The notes: generated from the letters alone by a model not told the origin. 64,000 nt of DNA from Devosia sp. Leaf420 (GCF_001425445.1 NZ_LMQU01000001.1:311221-375220); one strand, 5' to 3'. Positions 33,887 to 43,049 are shown, counted from the first letter of the stretch. Made by a program: numbers and translations.

Positions 33887-34804
33887 ATGATCGAACGTTC
33901 CCCCTTTTTCAATTTCGTCACTTATGCCGCGATGGTTCTGGGGCTGCTTGTGGTGCTGGTCCCGTTCTGGATCGTCATCGTGGCCGGCAGCCAATCGCTG
34001 CAGGAAGTCAGCCGCGTGCCCATCGTCCTCTGGCCCTCTTCCCACCTCTGGGAAAACATCCAGGCGGCCTGGGCCCGGGCCGATCTCGGCCCGAAAATGC
34101 TCAATTCGCTCATCGTCGCGGTCGGCGTGACGACAGGCAAGATCGTGCTCGCCTCGCTTTCGGCCTTTGCCATCGTGTTCTTTAACTTCAAGGCACGCAT
34201 GGTCTGCTTCTGGCTGATCTTCATCACCCTGATGCTGCCGCTCGAAGTGCGCATCGTGCCGACCTATGCGATCGCTGCTAACGCACTGCTGCCGTTCCAG
34301 GTCGTTCTCGATGCGCTTGGGATCACCGGACTCGTCGAGGCGGTTTCAAGCGTGCGCATCAGCCTCGAATGGAACCTCCTCAATTCCTATACGGGTCTGA
34401 TCCTGCCGCTCGTTGCGACAGCTACCGGCACCTTCCTCTATCGCCAGTCTTTCATGACTATCCCCGATGAACTGGTGGAAGCCTCGAAGATGGATGGCGC
34501 GAGCCCGATCCGGTTCTTCTTCGATGTGCTCCTGCCGCTCAGCCGCACCAATATGCTGGCGCTCGCCACCATCATGTTCGTATCGAGCTGGAACCAGTAT
34601 CTCTGGCCCCTCCTCATCACCACCGACCGCGCCAATTACGGCACCGTCGTCATGCAATTGAAGGCCCTGATCCCGACCCAGAACGGCACCCCCGACTGGA
34701 ACGTCACCATGGCAGGCGCCCTCATCATCATGCTGCCGCCGCTCCTCATCGTTGCCTTCATGCAGCGCTGGTTCGTGCGCGGCCTCATCACCAAGGACAA
34801 GTGA
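33887..34804 (+). CDS. ugpE: sn-Glycerol-3-phosphate ABC importer, permease
   Basis: A 305-residue permease with six helices. The start at 33887 (MIERSPFF) avoids overlap with ugpA. The EAA loop is [24 protein letters not shown], followed by [16 protein letters not shown], matching the UgpE/MalG pattern. A UgpE-type segment [13 protein letters not shown] lies mid-protein. Second permease of the heterodimeric pore; seven bases separate its stop from ugpC. Confidence 0.94.
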   Translation: MIERSPFFNFVTYAAMVLGLLVVLVPFWIVIVAGSQSLQEVSRVPIVLWPSSHLWENIQAAWARADLGPKMLNSLIVAVGVTTGKIVLASLSAFAIVFFNFKARMVCFWLIFITLMLPLEVRIVPTYAIAANALLPFQVVLDALGITGLVEAVSSVRISLEWNLLNSYTGLILPLVATATGTFLYRQSFMTIPDELVEASKMDGASPIRFFFDVLLPLSRTNMLALATIMFVSSWNQYLWPLLITTDRANYGTVVMQLKALIPTQNGTPDWNVTMAGALIIMLPPLLIVAFMQRWFVRGLITKDK

Positions 34805-34811
34805 GACAACC

Positions 34812-35924
34812 ATGGCTGCGATCAGCTTTTCCGGCGTGAAGAAGCGCTACCAGAAGAACGACGTGATCCATGGCGTCGACGTCGACATCGAACCCGGCGA
34901 ATTCGTCGTCATCCTCGGCCCCTCGGGCTGCGGCAAATCCACCCTGTTGCGCATGATTGCCGGGCTCGAAGAGATCTCGGACGGCACGATTGCCATCGAC
35001 GGCAAGATAGTCAACGAGCTCGAGCCGCGCGAACGCGGCTGCGCCATGGTGTTCCAGAACTATGCGCTTTACCCGCATATGAGCGTGCGCCAGAACATTG
35101 GCTATGCGCTCAAGGTCGCCGGCATGCCCAAGGCAGAGCGCGAGGCGAAGGTGCTCAAGGTTGCGAAGTCGGTTAGCCTCGACCCCTATCTCGACCGCAA
35201 GCCGGGCGAGCTTTCCGGTGGTCAGCGCCAGCGCGTCGCCATGGCCCGTGCCATGGTGCGTGAGCCCAAGGTGTTCTTGTTTGACGAGCCGTTCTCCAAC
35301 CTTGACGCAAAACTCCGCGTCGCCATGCGCGCCGAGGTCCGCAACCTCCACCGCAGCCTGGGCGTCACCTCGGTATTTGTGACGCACGATCAGACGGAAG
35401 CCATGACGCTAGCGGATCGGTTGATCGTCATGAACTCCGGCATCGTCGAGCAGGTCGGCAAGCCCTCGGAAGTCTATCATCACCCGGCGAGCCTTTTCGT
35501 CGCTGACTTCATCGGTTCGCCGGCCATGAATCTCGTGCGCGGCTTCTTTGCCGAAGACGGTTATTTCCGTCACGGCAATGGCGGCATGATCCGGTTGCCC
35601 GGTCTTGCGCCGCATCACCTCAGCCATGAAGTTTCCGTGGGCATTCGTCCCGAACTCGTGCGCCGGGTTGATGCCTCGCACAAGGACGCGATCCACGCGA
35701 CCGTCGACTATACCGAAGAACTCGGCGCCTCACGCCTGATCTATGCCCGCGCCGATGGCAGCCAGATCATTGCCGTCGATACGCGCGGCGATGCGCTGGG
35801 CACCGGCATGCCGGTTCACTTCGCCTTCGACGAAGCCGATGTCCACGTTTTCAGCCACGACACCGGACGCCGCGTCGATGCGCCCGGCCGCACCCAACGC
35901 AGCTCCGCACCCGTTTCCGCCTGA
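34812..35924 (+). CDS. ugpC: sn-Glycerol-3-phosphate ABC importer, ATPase
   Basis: A 370-residue MalK-type ATPase. Walker [10 protein letters not shown], signature LSGGQRQR, Walker [12 protein letters not shown] and H-loop VTHDQTEAM are all intact, and a C-terminal TOBE domain follows (about 240-370). Start at ATG 34812 ([11 protein letters not shown]). It drives the UgpAE pore. The enzyme-encoding partner usual in other bacteria, ugpQ, is not the next gene: a TIM-barrel isomerase is (three bases after the stop). Confidence 0.95.
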   Translation: MAAISFSGVKKRYQKNDVIHGVDVDIEPGEFVVILGPSGCGKSTLLRMIAGLEEISDGTIAIDGKIVNELEPRERGCAMVFQNYALYPHMSVRQNIGYALKVAGMPKAEREAKVLKVAKSVSLDPYLDRKPGELSGGQRQRVAMARAMVREPKVFLFDEPFSNLDAKLRVAMRAEVRNLHRSLGVTSVFVTHDQTEAMTLADRLIVMNSGIVEQVGKPSEVYHHPASLFVADFIGSPAMNLVRGFFAEDGYFRHGNGGMIRLPGLAPHHLSHEVSVGIRPELVRRVDASHKDAIHATVDYTEELGASRLIYARADGSQIIAVDTRGDALGTGMPVHFAFDEADVHVFSHDTGRRVDAPGRTQRSSAPVSA

Positions 35925-35927
35925 CCC

Positions 35928-36851
35928 ATGGAGATCATCTTGAGCAATATCATTGGTACCGGCTTCAATGTCGGCTCGACCGACGGCGAACTCGCCAGCT
36001 TCCACGACGACATGCGCGCCCTTGCCGATATGGGCGTCGATACGGTCGAACTGGGTCTCACCAGCCTAGACCTCATTTCGGGCGGCCGCATCATCCCCGA
36101 GCGCATGCAGCGGCTCGAAGCGATCACCAAGCAGTTCGACTTCCGCTACACCGTCCACGGTCTTGTCTCGTCGAACTTCATGGATCCGGTAACGCAACGG
36201 TACCAGATCGATGCCGCAAAGGCCCTGATCGAAGTCTGCGACCGCGTCGATGCCCGCGTCATCGTGCAGCACGGTGGATGCCTCCGCGCCGACCAGATCG
36301 CCGAGCGTAATGGTGCCGACCAGCGCGAACGCGAAGCCCTCACCGAACTCGCCGACTTCGCCCGCCCCTATGGCGTACGTATTGCGCTCGAGAACATTTT
36401 TACGACAGAACTCGGCCAGTATCGACAGACGCCGGGCCAGGTGGCCGAGACGGTCAAGGCCGTCAACCATCCGAACGTCGTGGCGCTGATCGACTTCAGC
36501 CACGCCTATATCGAGAGCACCTATCGTGGCCTCGATTTCTTCAGCGAAATCAGCGCCATGGCGCCGGTCACGGGCCATCTACACGTTCACGACAGTTTTG
36601 GTCGCCCACAGGGATTCTACAAGCCGTTCCATCCGCAGGAAAACACGGCCATGGGCATTGGCGATCTCCACATGCCACTTGGCTGGGGCGATATCGATTG
36701 GGATCGGATTTTCTCCGAACTCACCTTCCTGCCCGACACCGTCCTGATGATGGAAGTAGGCCATCGCTATCGCGCCGAGCAGCCGGAAAGCCTGCGCCGC
36801 GCGCGCGAACTGGCTGGGCTGGCGACGCCGGAAGCGGTTGCAGCGCAGTAA
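35928..36851 (+). CDS. Sugar phosphate isomerase/epimerase-like TIM-barrel protein
   Basis: A 307-residue AP endonuclease family 2 (xylose isomerase-like) barrel. Candidate metal ligands are His and Glu/Asp residues at VIVQHGGC, IALENIFTTE, LIDFSHAY, HLHVHDSFG and VLMMEVGHRY. The ATG starts three bases after the ugpC stop, so it belongs to the ugp operon and probably acts on an imported compound. Glycerophosphodiesters often carry a sugar or polyol head group (for example glycerophosphoinositol), which could supply a substrate (inference). Function not known; a phosphodiesterase role is also conceivable because some family members are metal-dependent phosphoesterases. Confidence 0.8.
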   Translation: MEIILSNIIGTGFNVGSTDGELASFHDDMRALADMGVDTVELGLTSLDLISGGRIIPERMQRLEAITKQFDFRYTVHGLVSSNFMDPVTQRYQIDAAKALIEVCDRVDARVIVQHGGCLRADQIAERNGADQREREALTELADFARPYGVRIALENIFTTELGQYRQTPGQVAETVKAVNHPNVVALIDFSHAYIESTYRGLDFFSEISAMAPVTGHLHVHDSFGRPQGFYKPFHPQENTAMGIGDLHMPLGWGDIDWDRIFSELTFLPDTVLMMEVGHRYRAEQPESLRRARELAGLATPEAVAAQ

Positions 36852-36860
36852 GCCCTTGGC

Positions 36861-36889
36861 GGGAGGGTGGTTTCCATCCTCCCAGCCTT
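36861..36889 (+). terminator. Terminator of the ugp operon
   Basis: A 10-bp stem (GGGAGGGTGG / CCATCCTCCC, one G-T pair) with a TTT loop lies nine bases past the isomerase stop and is followed by AGCCTTTTCT. It fits an intrinsic terminator that closes the ugp operon. Confidence 0.75.
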
Positions 36890-36948
36890 TTCTCAGCCGT
36901 GTTTGTCCGGTTAATTCACGCCAGGACTTACAGCGCCTGGACCAGACC

Positions 36949-37503
36949 ATGCCCATCACTATCCGCCCTGCCCGCGCCACCGACCGGGATGCGATCATCG
37001 GCATGCATGTCGAGATTAGCCGCAAGGCTTATGGGCACATTTTGCCGGACTATTATTTCGCCGAAGTTTTGCCGGTGGAGAAGGACAAGCTCTGGTCGGA
37101 GCGCTTTGCCGGGCCTGTCGACCCCGAGCGGCTATCGATCATGGTGGCGGATGCGGATGGCGCGCTGGCCGGATTTACCAGCGTCGTCTTTGATCCCAAC
37201 GAAAAGTGGGGTGCTTATCTCCACCACCTCTATGTCGGCTCTGAATTTCAGCGACAGGGGCTGGCGCGGCGGCTTTGGCTCGCCATTCTTGACACCTTTC
37301 CTGCATCGTTCCAGGATGCGCCGATTTCCCTTCTTGCTCTTGAGGGCAATATGCCGGCACGGACGCTTTATGAGCGTGTGGGCGGCAGGGTTGAGGAGCG
37401 CATACTGGCACAGTATCCGGGCAGCCCGGATACGCCGGTGTTGCGATATACGTGGCCGCATCGCGATGTGTTGCGCCAAAGGCTTGCGCCACACACTGCT
37501 TGA
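36949..37503 (+). CDS. GNAT-family N-acetyltransferase
   Basis: A 184-residue acetyl-CoA-dependent acyltransferase, starting at the ATG at 36949 (MPITIRPARATD). The acetyl-CoA pyrophosphate loop is seen in LHHLYVGSEFQRQGLARRLW (the Q-x-x-G-x-A type) and the C-terminal motif B region is ALEGNMPARTLYERVGGR. Substrate unknown. The open frame extends upstream to 36838 but that part overlaps the terminator and looks non-coding. It converges on the AraC gene with four bases between. Confidence 0.9.
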   Translation: MPITIRPARATDRDAIIGMHVEISRKAYGHILPDYYFAEVLPVEKDKLWSERFAGPVDPERLSIMVADADGALAGFTSVVFDPNEKWGAYLHHLYVGSEFQRQGLARRLWLAILDTFPASFQDAPISLLALEGNMPARTLYERVGGRVEERILAQYPGSPDTPVLRYTWPHRDVLRQRLAPHTA

Positions 37504-37507
37504 TCCC

Positions 37508-38422
37508 TCAGTTGTATGAAAGCGAGGCCGCGACCTTTGGCGGCAGGGCGGAAACGGGCCTTGAACGCAGATCGCGGCGGAAGTCACTGGGCGACATGCC
37601 GGCGATTTTGCGGAAGAGTTTGTTGAAGGCACTGAGCGAGCCGAAGCCGCTTTCCATGGCGATCTGGAGCACGTTTTCGTCGTCTCGCATCAGGAGCGCC
37701 TGGGCATAGGACAGGCGGATCAGGTTGACGTAGTCGTTGAGCGTCATGCCCGTGCATTTCTTGAATACGGTCATGGCGTATTTGGGGTGCACGTCGGCCG
37801 CCACGGCAATGTCGACGGAGTCGATGTCCTCGCGGAAATTGTCGGCGATGAAATCGCAGATGCGCACGACGATCGGCGAAATGTGCTGGTCGGTCGAGGA
37901 GCCGTCGGACTGGATTGGGTGGCTCGACAGCAGCTCATAAGGCGCGAAGCGGATGCGCTCGATCCGAAGGAGGAGTTCGTCCACTGCGACGCTGACGCGA
38001 AGCGGATCATTGGAGCGCACATAGTCGTTCCAGCGGGCGAAATTGAGCGTATCCGAAGGATCAGTTGCCTTGGTGACGAGAGAGGCGCCCTGCATCAGCC
38101 CAGCCTGGACGTCCTGTGGCAGGCGCAGGCGGAAGAAGTGTACCAGCGGCAGATGACCGCCGGTATAAACGAGGTCGTCCGAGGCATCGTCGAGGCGATG
38201 GGGTTGGCCGCCCCAGAACAGGGCGAGATCGCCGGCAGAAAAGCGGACTTCGTAGCCGCTCATGGCATAATGCGCCCAGCCACGGACGATATAATTGACC
38301 TCCACCTGCGCATGCCAATGGGGCGTACGCATCAGCAGCGGAGACGCATGGAACATGTTGAGTTCGGTGGGGAGGCGTTCGACGCCATTGATTGACGGCT
38401 CATAAAAGCCGCGATCCACCAT
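37508..38422 (-). CDS. AraC-family regulator with cupin-type sensor domain
   Basis: About 304 residues from the ATG at 38422 (GGA seven bases upstream; an in-frame TTG five codons further upstream is possible). The N-terminal AraC-type cupin (residues about 20-110) has TPHWHAQVEVNYIVRGWAHY and DLALFWGGQPH; the C-terminal pair of helix-turn-helix motifs is complete (SVDIAVAADVHPKYAMTVFK and LQIAMESGFGSLSAFNKLFR). Members of this type usually activate sugar genes. It is divergent from the MocA-AKR fusion gene with a shared 193-bp region, so that gene is the prime target. Confidence 0.93.
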   Translation of the reverse strand: MVDRGFYEPSINGVERLPTELNMFHASPLLMRTPHWHAQVEVNYIVRGWAHYAMSGYEVRFSAGDLALFWGGQPHRLDDASDDLVYTGGHLPLVHFFRLRLPQDVQAGLMQGASLVTKATDPSDTLNFARWNDYVRSNDPLRVSVAVDELLLRIERIRFAPYELLSSHPIQSDGSSTDQHISPIVVRICDFIADNFREDIDSVDIAVAADVHPKYAMTVFKKCTGMTLNDYVNLIRLSYAQALLMRDDENVLQIAMESGFGSLSAFNKLFRKIAGMSPSDFRRDLRSRPVSALPPKVAASLSYN

Positions 38423-38615
38423 CTTACTATCCGCCAATTTGAAATACCCGATAAGAGCGACGGCTCTAATAGAGTCTCTAGCTTAGGTAGCGCTCGGCAT
38501 AAGAGCAAGGGAGGAGAGCGCGCGGCGCCTTGTGTCAGCCGCGCCCACCTGATTCTGCCGACAGCAATAAGATCGAGCCAACCGGAAACGGGATGGCTCC
38601 TTGCGAGGAAAGAAC

Positions 38616-40619
38616 ATGACTGACAAGAAAATTCGCTGGGGCATTATCGGCCCAGGCAGCATCGCCAAGGCCTTCCGCGGCGGCCTTGAGCACTCCAAGC
38701 ATGGCGTTCTGGCAGCAATCGCTACCCGCGATCCGAGCAAGCCGAACCTGGCCGTGGATTTTCCCGGCGTGCGCGTGGTGAAGGGCTATGACGCCCTTCT
38801 CGCCGACAAGGACATCGACGCGGTCTATATCGCTGTGCCGCACACCGGCCACGCCGAATGGGCCATAAAGGCGGCGGAAGCCGGCAAGCATGTGCTGGTC
38901 GAAAAGCCGCTGGCGCTTTCTGCCCATGAAATCGACGCCGTGTTCCATGCGCACAAGAAGGCCGGCACCTTTGCCGGGGAAGCCTTCATGTATCGCCTGC
39001 ATCCGCAGGTGAAGCAGCTTCTCGACCTGATCAAATCCGGCGCCATCGGCGAAATCAGGATGATCCAGTCAAGCTTTGGTTTCTCGATGGGCAAGTTCCA
39101 GCCGCAGCACCGCCTGTTCGCTTCCGAATTGGCTGGCGGCGGCATTCTGGACGTCGGCGGTTATCCGGTTTCCATGGCGCGGCTTATTGCCGGCGCGGCG
39201 CTCGGCAAACCGTTTGCCGATCCGGTTAAGGTGGCTGGCGCGGCTAAGCTAAACGATGAAGGCACGGACGACTGGGCCGCGGCGCTGCTGACGTTCGAGA
39301 ACGGTATCGTCGCGCAGGTGTCTTGCGCGGTGATGGCCAATCTCGACAATGTGCTGCGCATCCATGGTTCGGACGGTCGGATCGAAGTGCCGGAATTCTG
39401 GTTCGCCAATGGCAACCGTGACCAGGGCCTGGGACGCATCGACATCATCAAGGGCGGCAAGACCGAAACGGTTTCGGTCAATGAAACCGCCCATGTCTAT
39501 TCGTTCGAAGCGGACGCCGCCTCGCTCGCTATTCTCGAAGGCAAGCAGGAATTCCCGGCGCCAGGCATGACCTGGGGCGATAGCCTTGGCAACGCACGCG
39601 TACTGGATCAGTGGCGTAAGGACGCCGGGATTGAGTACTCGGTCGAAAAATACACCAACCGTGTCAACACCTTGGACAATCGCAGGCTGGGACCGAACGG
39701 CGGCGTCATCACCAAGCGCTCGATTCCGGGGCTGAACAAGCCGGCTTCGGCCGTTGCCCTTGGCTTTGAGGATTTCCGCACCTTCTCCTCGGGCGCGATC
39801 CTCCTCGATGCGTTTTGGGAAAAGGGCGGCAATATCTTTGATACCGCCTTCATCTATGGCGGCGGCTATACCGAAAAGCTCTTTGGCGAATGGCAGAAGA
39901 GCCGTGGCGTGCGTGAAGAAGCCGTGGTGATCGGCAAGGGCGCGCACTCGCCGCTGGTCTATCCCGATGTGATCGGCAAACAACTCACCCAGTCGCTCGA
40001 TCGCCTGCAGACCGACTATGTCGACGTCTATTTCATGCACCGCGACAATACCGATGTACCGGTGGGCGAATTCGTCGATGCCATGGATGCCGAGGTGAAA
40101 GCCGGCCGCATTCGTGGGCCGTTCGGTGGGTCGAACTGGACCAAGGAGCGTATGGACGAGGCAATTGCCTATGCCGAGCGCACCGGCAAGACCAAGCCAC
40201 AGGCGCTGAGCAATAACTTTGCGCTGGCCGAAATGCTCGATCCGATCTGGGGCGGCTGCGTCACCTCATCGACGCCTGATTTCAAGCAGTGGCTGATCGA
40301 CCGCCAAGTGACGAACTTCTCGTGGTCCAGCCAGGCGCGCGGGTTCTTCACGGACCTTGCCGGTCGCGACAAGACCGATAATGAGGAACTGGTTCGCGTT
40401 TGGTACAACGAGCAGAACTTCGGCCGCCGCGATCGGGCCATCGAGCTGGCCAATCAAATCGGGCATAACCCGATCCATGTGGCGCTGGCCTATGTGTTGG
40501 CCCAGCCCTTCCCCAGCGTGCCGCTGATCGGACCGCGTCGCCTGGTTGAGCTCGAGGACAGCCTCAAGGCTTTCGACATCAAGCTGACGCCGGAACAGGT
40601 GAAGTGGCTGGAAGGCTAA
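38616..40619 (+). CDS. Fused Gfo/Idh/MocA dehydrogenase and aldo/keto reductase
   Basis: A 667-residue two-domain oxidoreductase. Residues 1 to about 345 form a Gfo/Idh/MocA NAD(P)-dependent dehydrogenase: Rossmann start WGIIGPGSIAKAF, catalytic-site VEKPLAL (residues 96-98 EKP), and a C-terminal beta domain. From about residue 360 the chain continues as an aldo/keto reductase: NIFDTAFIYGGG (Asp and Tyr), VVIGKGAH (Lys), YFMHRDN (His) and the C-terminal NPIHVALAYVLAQPFPSVPLIG. Both active sites look intact. Start at 38616 with GAGGAAAG upstream. A redox-linked sugar conversion (for example 1-step oxidation plus reduction) is a reasonable guess. A terminator follows at 40644. Confidence 0.93.
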   Translation: MTDKKIRWGIIGPGSIAKAFRGGLEHSKHGVLAAIATRDPSKPNLAVDFPGVRVVKGYDALLADKDIDAVYIAVPHTGHAEWAIKAAEAGKHVLVEKPLALSAHEIDAVFHAHKKAGTFAGEAFMYRLHPQVKQLLDLIKSGAIGEIRMIQSSFGFSMGKFQPQHRLFASELAGGGILDVGGYPVSMARLIAGAALGKPFADPVKVAGAAKLNDEGTDDWAAALLTFENGIVAQVSCAVMANLDNVLRIHGSDGRIEVPEFWFANGNRDQGLGRIDIIKGGKTETVSVNETAHVYSFEADAASLAILEGKQEFPAPGMTWGDSLGNARVLDQWRKDAGIEYSVEKYTNRVNTLDNRRLGPNGGVITKRSIPGLNKPASAVALGFEDFRTFSSGAILLDAFWEKGGNIFDTAFIYGGGYTEKLFGEWQKSRGVREEAVVIGKGAHSPLVYPDVIGKQLTQSLDRLQTDYVDVYFMHRDNTDVPVGEFVDAMDAEVKAGRIRGPFGGSNWTKERMDEAIAYAERTGKTKPQALSNNFALAEMLDPIWGGCVTSSTPDFKQWLIDRQVTNFSWSSQARGFFTDLAGRDKTDNEELVRVWYNEQNFGRRDRAIELANQIGHNPIHVALAYVLAQPFPSVPLIGPRRLVELEDSLKAFDIKLTPEQVKWLEG

Positions 40620-40643
40620 GCTTCAACAAAACCAAGACAGATC

Positions 40644-40672
40644 AAGGGGTCCGGCAACCGGCCCCTTTTTCA
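40644..40672 (+). terminator. Terminator after the MocA-AKR fusion gene
   Basis: Stem AAGGGG-T-CCGG / CCGG-CCCCTT with a CAA loop and one bulged T, followed by TTTC. It begins 24 bases past the stop codon and fits an intrinsic terminator. Confidence 0.75.
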
Positions 40673-40823
40673 ATGGCTGGAATGATGGCGATAATTTCAC
40701 ACCGCCGCGTAGAGAATTCATCCGCGCTGTTCGGCCAAAGAAGACAGTTTGTGCCCTGAAGCGTGGTTGTCAGGTCAATTGGCCTGCCCTATGTTATTCA
40801 TCGTGAGATTACGATCTCACGCA

Positions 40824-40964
40824 ATTCTCAGGGCGGGGTGCAATTCCCCACCGGCGGTAAGGCGGCGACGCCAAGCCCGCGAGCGCCTTTGGTCCTTCGG
40901 ACCCTGGGGTCAGCAGATCCGGTGTGATTCCGGAGCCGACGGTATAGTCCGGATGAAAGAGAAT
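40824..40964 (+). ncRNA. FMN riboswitch (RFN element)
   Basis: The six-stem FMN aptamer is recognisable by its conserved blocks: P1 arms ATTCTC / GAGAAT, then AGGGCGGGGTGCAATTCCCC, ACCGGCGGTAA, AGCCCGCGAGCG, GGTCAGCAGATCCGGTG, ATTCCGGAGCCGACGGT and AGTCCGGATGAAAGA. It binds flavin mononucleotide and normally switches riboflavin synthesis or import off when FMN is plentiful. It lies 100 bp upstream of the ribN start codon. Confidence 0.97.
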
Positions 40965-40986
40965 GAGTTGGTAAGCGTTTGACGGA

Positions 40987-41058
40987 GCTCGCGTTTTTCC
41001 GCGAGCACCGTGATGCGTCGCCTTCTCGTAACCCTGAGGAAACTGGTTACGGAAAGGA
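40987..41058 (+). promoter_or_regulatory. Expression platform between the FMN aptamer and ribN
   Basis: Two perfect hairpins follow the aptamer: GCTCGCG / CGCGAGC (40987-41006) and GTAACC / GGTTAC (41028-41050), the second ending next to the ribosome site GGAAAGGA (41051-41058). There is no T-run after either, so control probably acts on ribosome access rather than termination (inference). Confidence 0.6.
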
Positions 41059-41064
41059 CACCAT

Positions 41065-42036
41065 ATGAACCAGATTTCCTCTTCTAAATATGCCAGCGCC
41101 ACTTCGGGCGCGCTGTTCATGCTTATCGCGAGCCTTGCATTTGCTGCGTCCAATACGCTGCAATCAATTCTGCCCACTCCCGTTGAATATGGCGGGTTTG
41201 GCATGAGTTCGACCGGCATGGCCTTCTGGCAATATGTCATTGCCTCCATTTTGGCGCTGCCGATCATCATGCGGATTGGCCTCAAGAATTTGCGCACCAG
41301 CTATCCGCTTGCCCATGAAATTCGTGCCTTCGCTTCGGCGCTGGGCGTGCATGTATTCGTCTATGGTTTCGCCTCAGGCGTGCCGATCTGGCAGATGGTG
41401 ACGCTGCTCGCCACCGGGCCGCTGTTCATTATTCTGGGGTCTACGCTGCTTCTCGGCGAGAAGGCGTCCACGGCCCGGATTGGCGCCGCGCTAACCGGCT
41501 TTGCTGGTGCGATCATTGTTTCGGGCATTGGGGCCGAAGGGTTTTCCTGGCAAACCCTTGTACCGATTTTGGCGGCGGCGCTTTGGGCAACCACGGATAT
41601 TCTGACCAAGTATCTGACGCATAAGGGCGAAAGCCCCGAGACGCTCACCATTTCGCTGCTGGTGCTGATCACGCCGAACCACCTTGCTATCCTGTTGCTG
41701 GTGACCGCCTTTTCCTGGGCGCTGCCAATCGGTGCTGCTCCTGGCTTTCCGTTTGCTTTGCCGACGGGTACCGGGTTGATCCTGCTTTTGTTGCTCGGTG
41801 CACTAACGGCCGCGGCGCAGTATCTGCTGAGCTTTGCCTATCGGGCCGCCGATGCAACTTTCCTCCAGCCATTCGGTGATTTGAAGGTCCCCCTGGGCGC
41901 GATCGTCGGCTGGATCGTGCTCGGTCAGGTGCCATCGGTATGGTTCTGGCCCGGTGCAGCGCTGATCATTCTGGCGTCGCTGTTCCTCTATCTTGTTGAA
42001 GGACGCGACCAAGGATCGAAATTCGTAACGGCATAG
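41065..42036 (+). CDS. ribN: Riboflavin importer RibN (EamA/DMT superfamily)
   Basis: A 323-residue transporter with ten hydrophobic helices in two EamA repeats (about residues 15-150 and 170-310). It is the first gene downstream of an FMN riboswitch. That arrangement, with a DMT-type protein, is the hallmark of rhizobial RibN riboflavin importers. Sequence features such as VPIWQMVTLLATGPLFIILGS and VLGQVPSVWFWPGAALIILAS correspond to the conserved ends of the two repeats. The ribosome site GGAAAGGA is six bases upstream of the ATG. It should be turned down by FMN. Confidence 0.9.
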   Translation: MNQISSSKYASATSGALFMLIASLAFAASNTLQSILPTPVEYGGFGMSSTGMAFWQYVIASILALPIIMRIGLKNLRTSYPLAHEIRAFASALGVHVFVYGFASGVPIWQMVTLLATGPLFIILGSTLLLGEKASTARIGAALTGFAGAIIVSGIGAEGFSWQTLVPILAAALWATTDILTKYLTHKGESPETLTISLLVLITPNHLAILLLVTAFSWALPIGAAPGFPFALPTGTGLILLLLLGALTAAAQYLLSFAYRAADATFLQPFGDLKVPLGAIVGWIVLGQVPSVWFWPGAALIILASLFLYLVEGRDQGSKFVTA

Positions 42037-42047
42037 CGTTCCGCGCG

Positions 42048-42063
42048 TAGAATAATTCTTCCA
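42048..42063 (-). promoter_or_regulatory. Predicted IolR operator 1 (upstream of iolR)
   Basis: On the minus strand the site reads TGGAAGAATTATTCTA. It matches TGGAA-N6-TTCTA, shared with the sites upstream of iolC and idhA. The site ends 53 bp before the iolR start codon, suggesting autoregulation. Confidence 0.6.
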
Positions 42064-42116
42064 AATCGTGCGCCGGCGATGCGATATTGCCGGCGTTGCT
42101 ATTTTGAGGGTGTTCG

Positions 42117-42965
42117 ATGGACCGGGGAGAGATTTTGGCGGCGCCGAAAAATTTCGAGGCGCTGCGGGAGCTTATCCTTGAACGGCGGCGCGAACTGCCC
42201 AAGCGCCTGGCGCAGGTAGCGGCCTTTGCGCTTGATCATCCTGATGAGATCGCGTTTGGCACGGCGGCGAGTATTGCGCTAGCGGCGGAAGTGCAGCCAT
42301 CTACGCTGGTTCGATTTTCGCAAGCCTTTGGTTTTGATGGCTTTTCGGCATTGCAGGCTGTGTTTCGTGAGCGGTTGCGAGAGCGCAATTCGAGCTATGA
42401 AGATCGCCTTGCAGAGCTTGAAAGCGGGGAATTGGCGCCGGCAGGATCGGCGGTCATCCTCAGTTCATTCATTGCTGCAGCCCATCGCAGCCTTGATAAT
42501 CTGGGGACTGCAATCGACCCTAAACGCTTCGAATCCGCTACCATTACGTTAGCATCGGCGCGCACAATTCACCTTATTGCACGTCGGCGCAGCTATCCGA
42601 TCGCGACCTACATGGCCTACGCGCTTTCGCAGCTCAAAATCCGCTGTCAGATCGCTGGAACAGCATCCGGCATCGACGATGATTTGCTCGCAATGGCCGA
42701 CCCGGGTGACGCGGCTTTTGCGATCAGCTTTTCATCTTATGCTCCGGAGACAATCGCGCAAGCTTCGGCACTAGCGGCGCGGGGCATTCCGGTGGTGTCG
42801 CTGACCGACTCAGCGTTCTCGCCGCTGGCGGAATGTTCGACGGTGTGGTTCGAACTGGTCGAAGCGGACCATGCGGGCTTCCGATCCCTATCCGCGAGCA
42901 TGGCTTTCGCCATGGCGCTGGCAGTCGGCATCGCAGAGGAACGGCGGCGAATGCAAATTTCATGA
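42117..42965 (+). CDS. iolR: RpiR-family regulator of inositol genes
   Basis: A 282-residue regulator. The N-terminal HTH_6 domain spans about residues 18-90 (ELPKRLAQVAAFALDHPDEIAFGTAASIA, then VQPSTLVRFSQAFGFDGF), and a SIS sugar-phosphate domain follows (about 125-265, with RTIHLIARRRSYPIATYMAY and DAAFAISFSSYAPETI). RpiR-type IolR proteins repress rhizobial myo-inositol genes and are relieved by a pathway intermediate. It sits immediately upstream of iolC on the same strand, and operator-like sites flank it on both sides. Confidence 0.92.
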   Translation: MDRGEILAAPKNFEALRELILERRRELPKRLAQVAAFALDHPDEIAFGTAASIALAAEVQPSTLVRFSQAFGFDGFSALQAVFRERLRERNSSYEDRLAELESGELAPAGSAVILSSFIAAAHRSLDNLGTAIDPKRFESATITLASARTIHLIARRRSYPIATYMAYALSQLKIRCQIAGTASGIDDDLLAMADPGDAAFAISFSSYAPETIAQASALAARGIPVVSLTDSAFSPLAECSTVWFELVEADHAGFRSLSASMAFAMALAVGIAEERRRMQIS

Positions 42966-42966
42966 A

Positions 42967-42982
42967 TGGAACAAGTATTCTA
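42967..42982 (+). promoter_or_regulatory. Predicted IolR operator 2 (upstream of iolC)
   Basis: TGGAACAAGTATTCTA matches the TGGAA-N6-TTCTA pattern. It lies right after the iolR stop codon and 67 bp before the iolC GTG, in the 84-bp gap likely to hold the iolCDEB promoter. Confidence 0.6.
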
Positions 42983-43049
42983 TATTTGATCTGATTTAGA
43001 AGATGTGTTTCAATTCCTCCAACGATAAGCCGCCGTGGGAGGAATTTCG

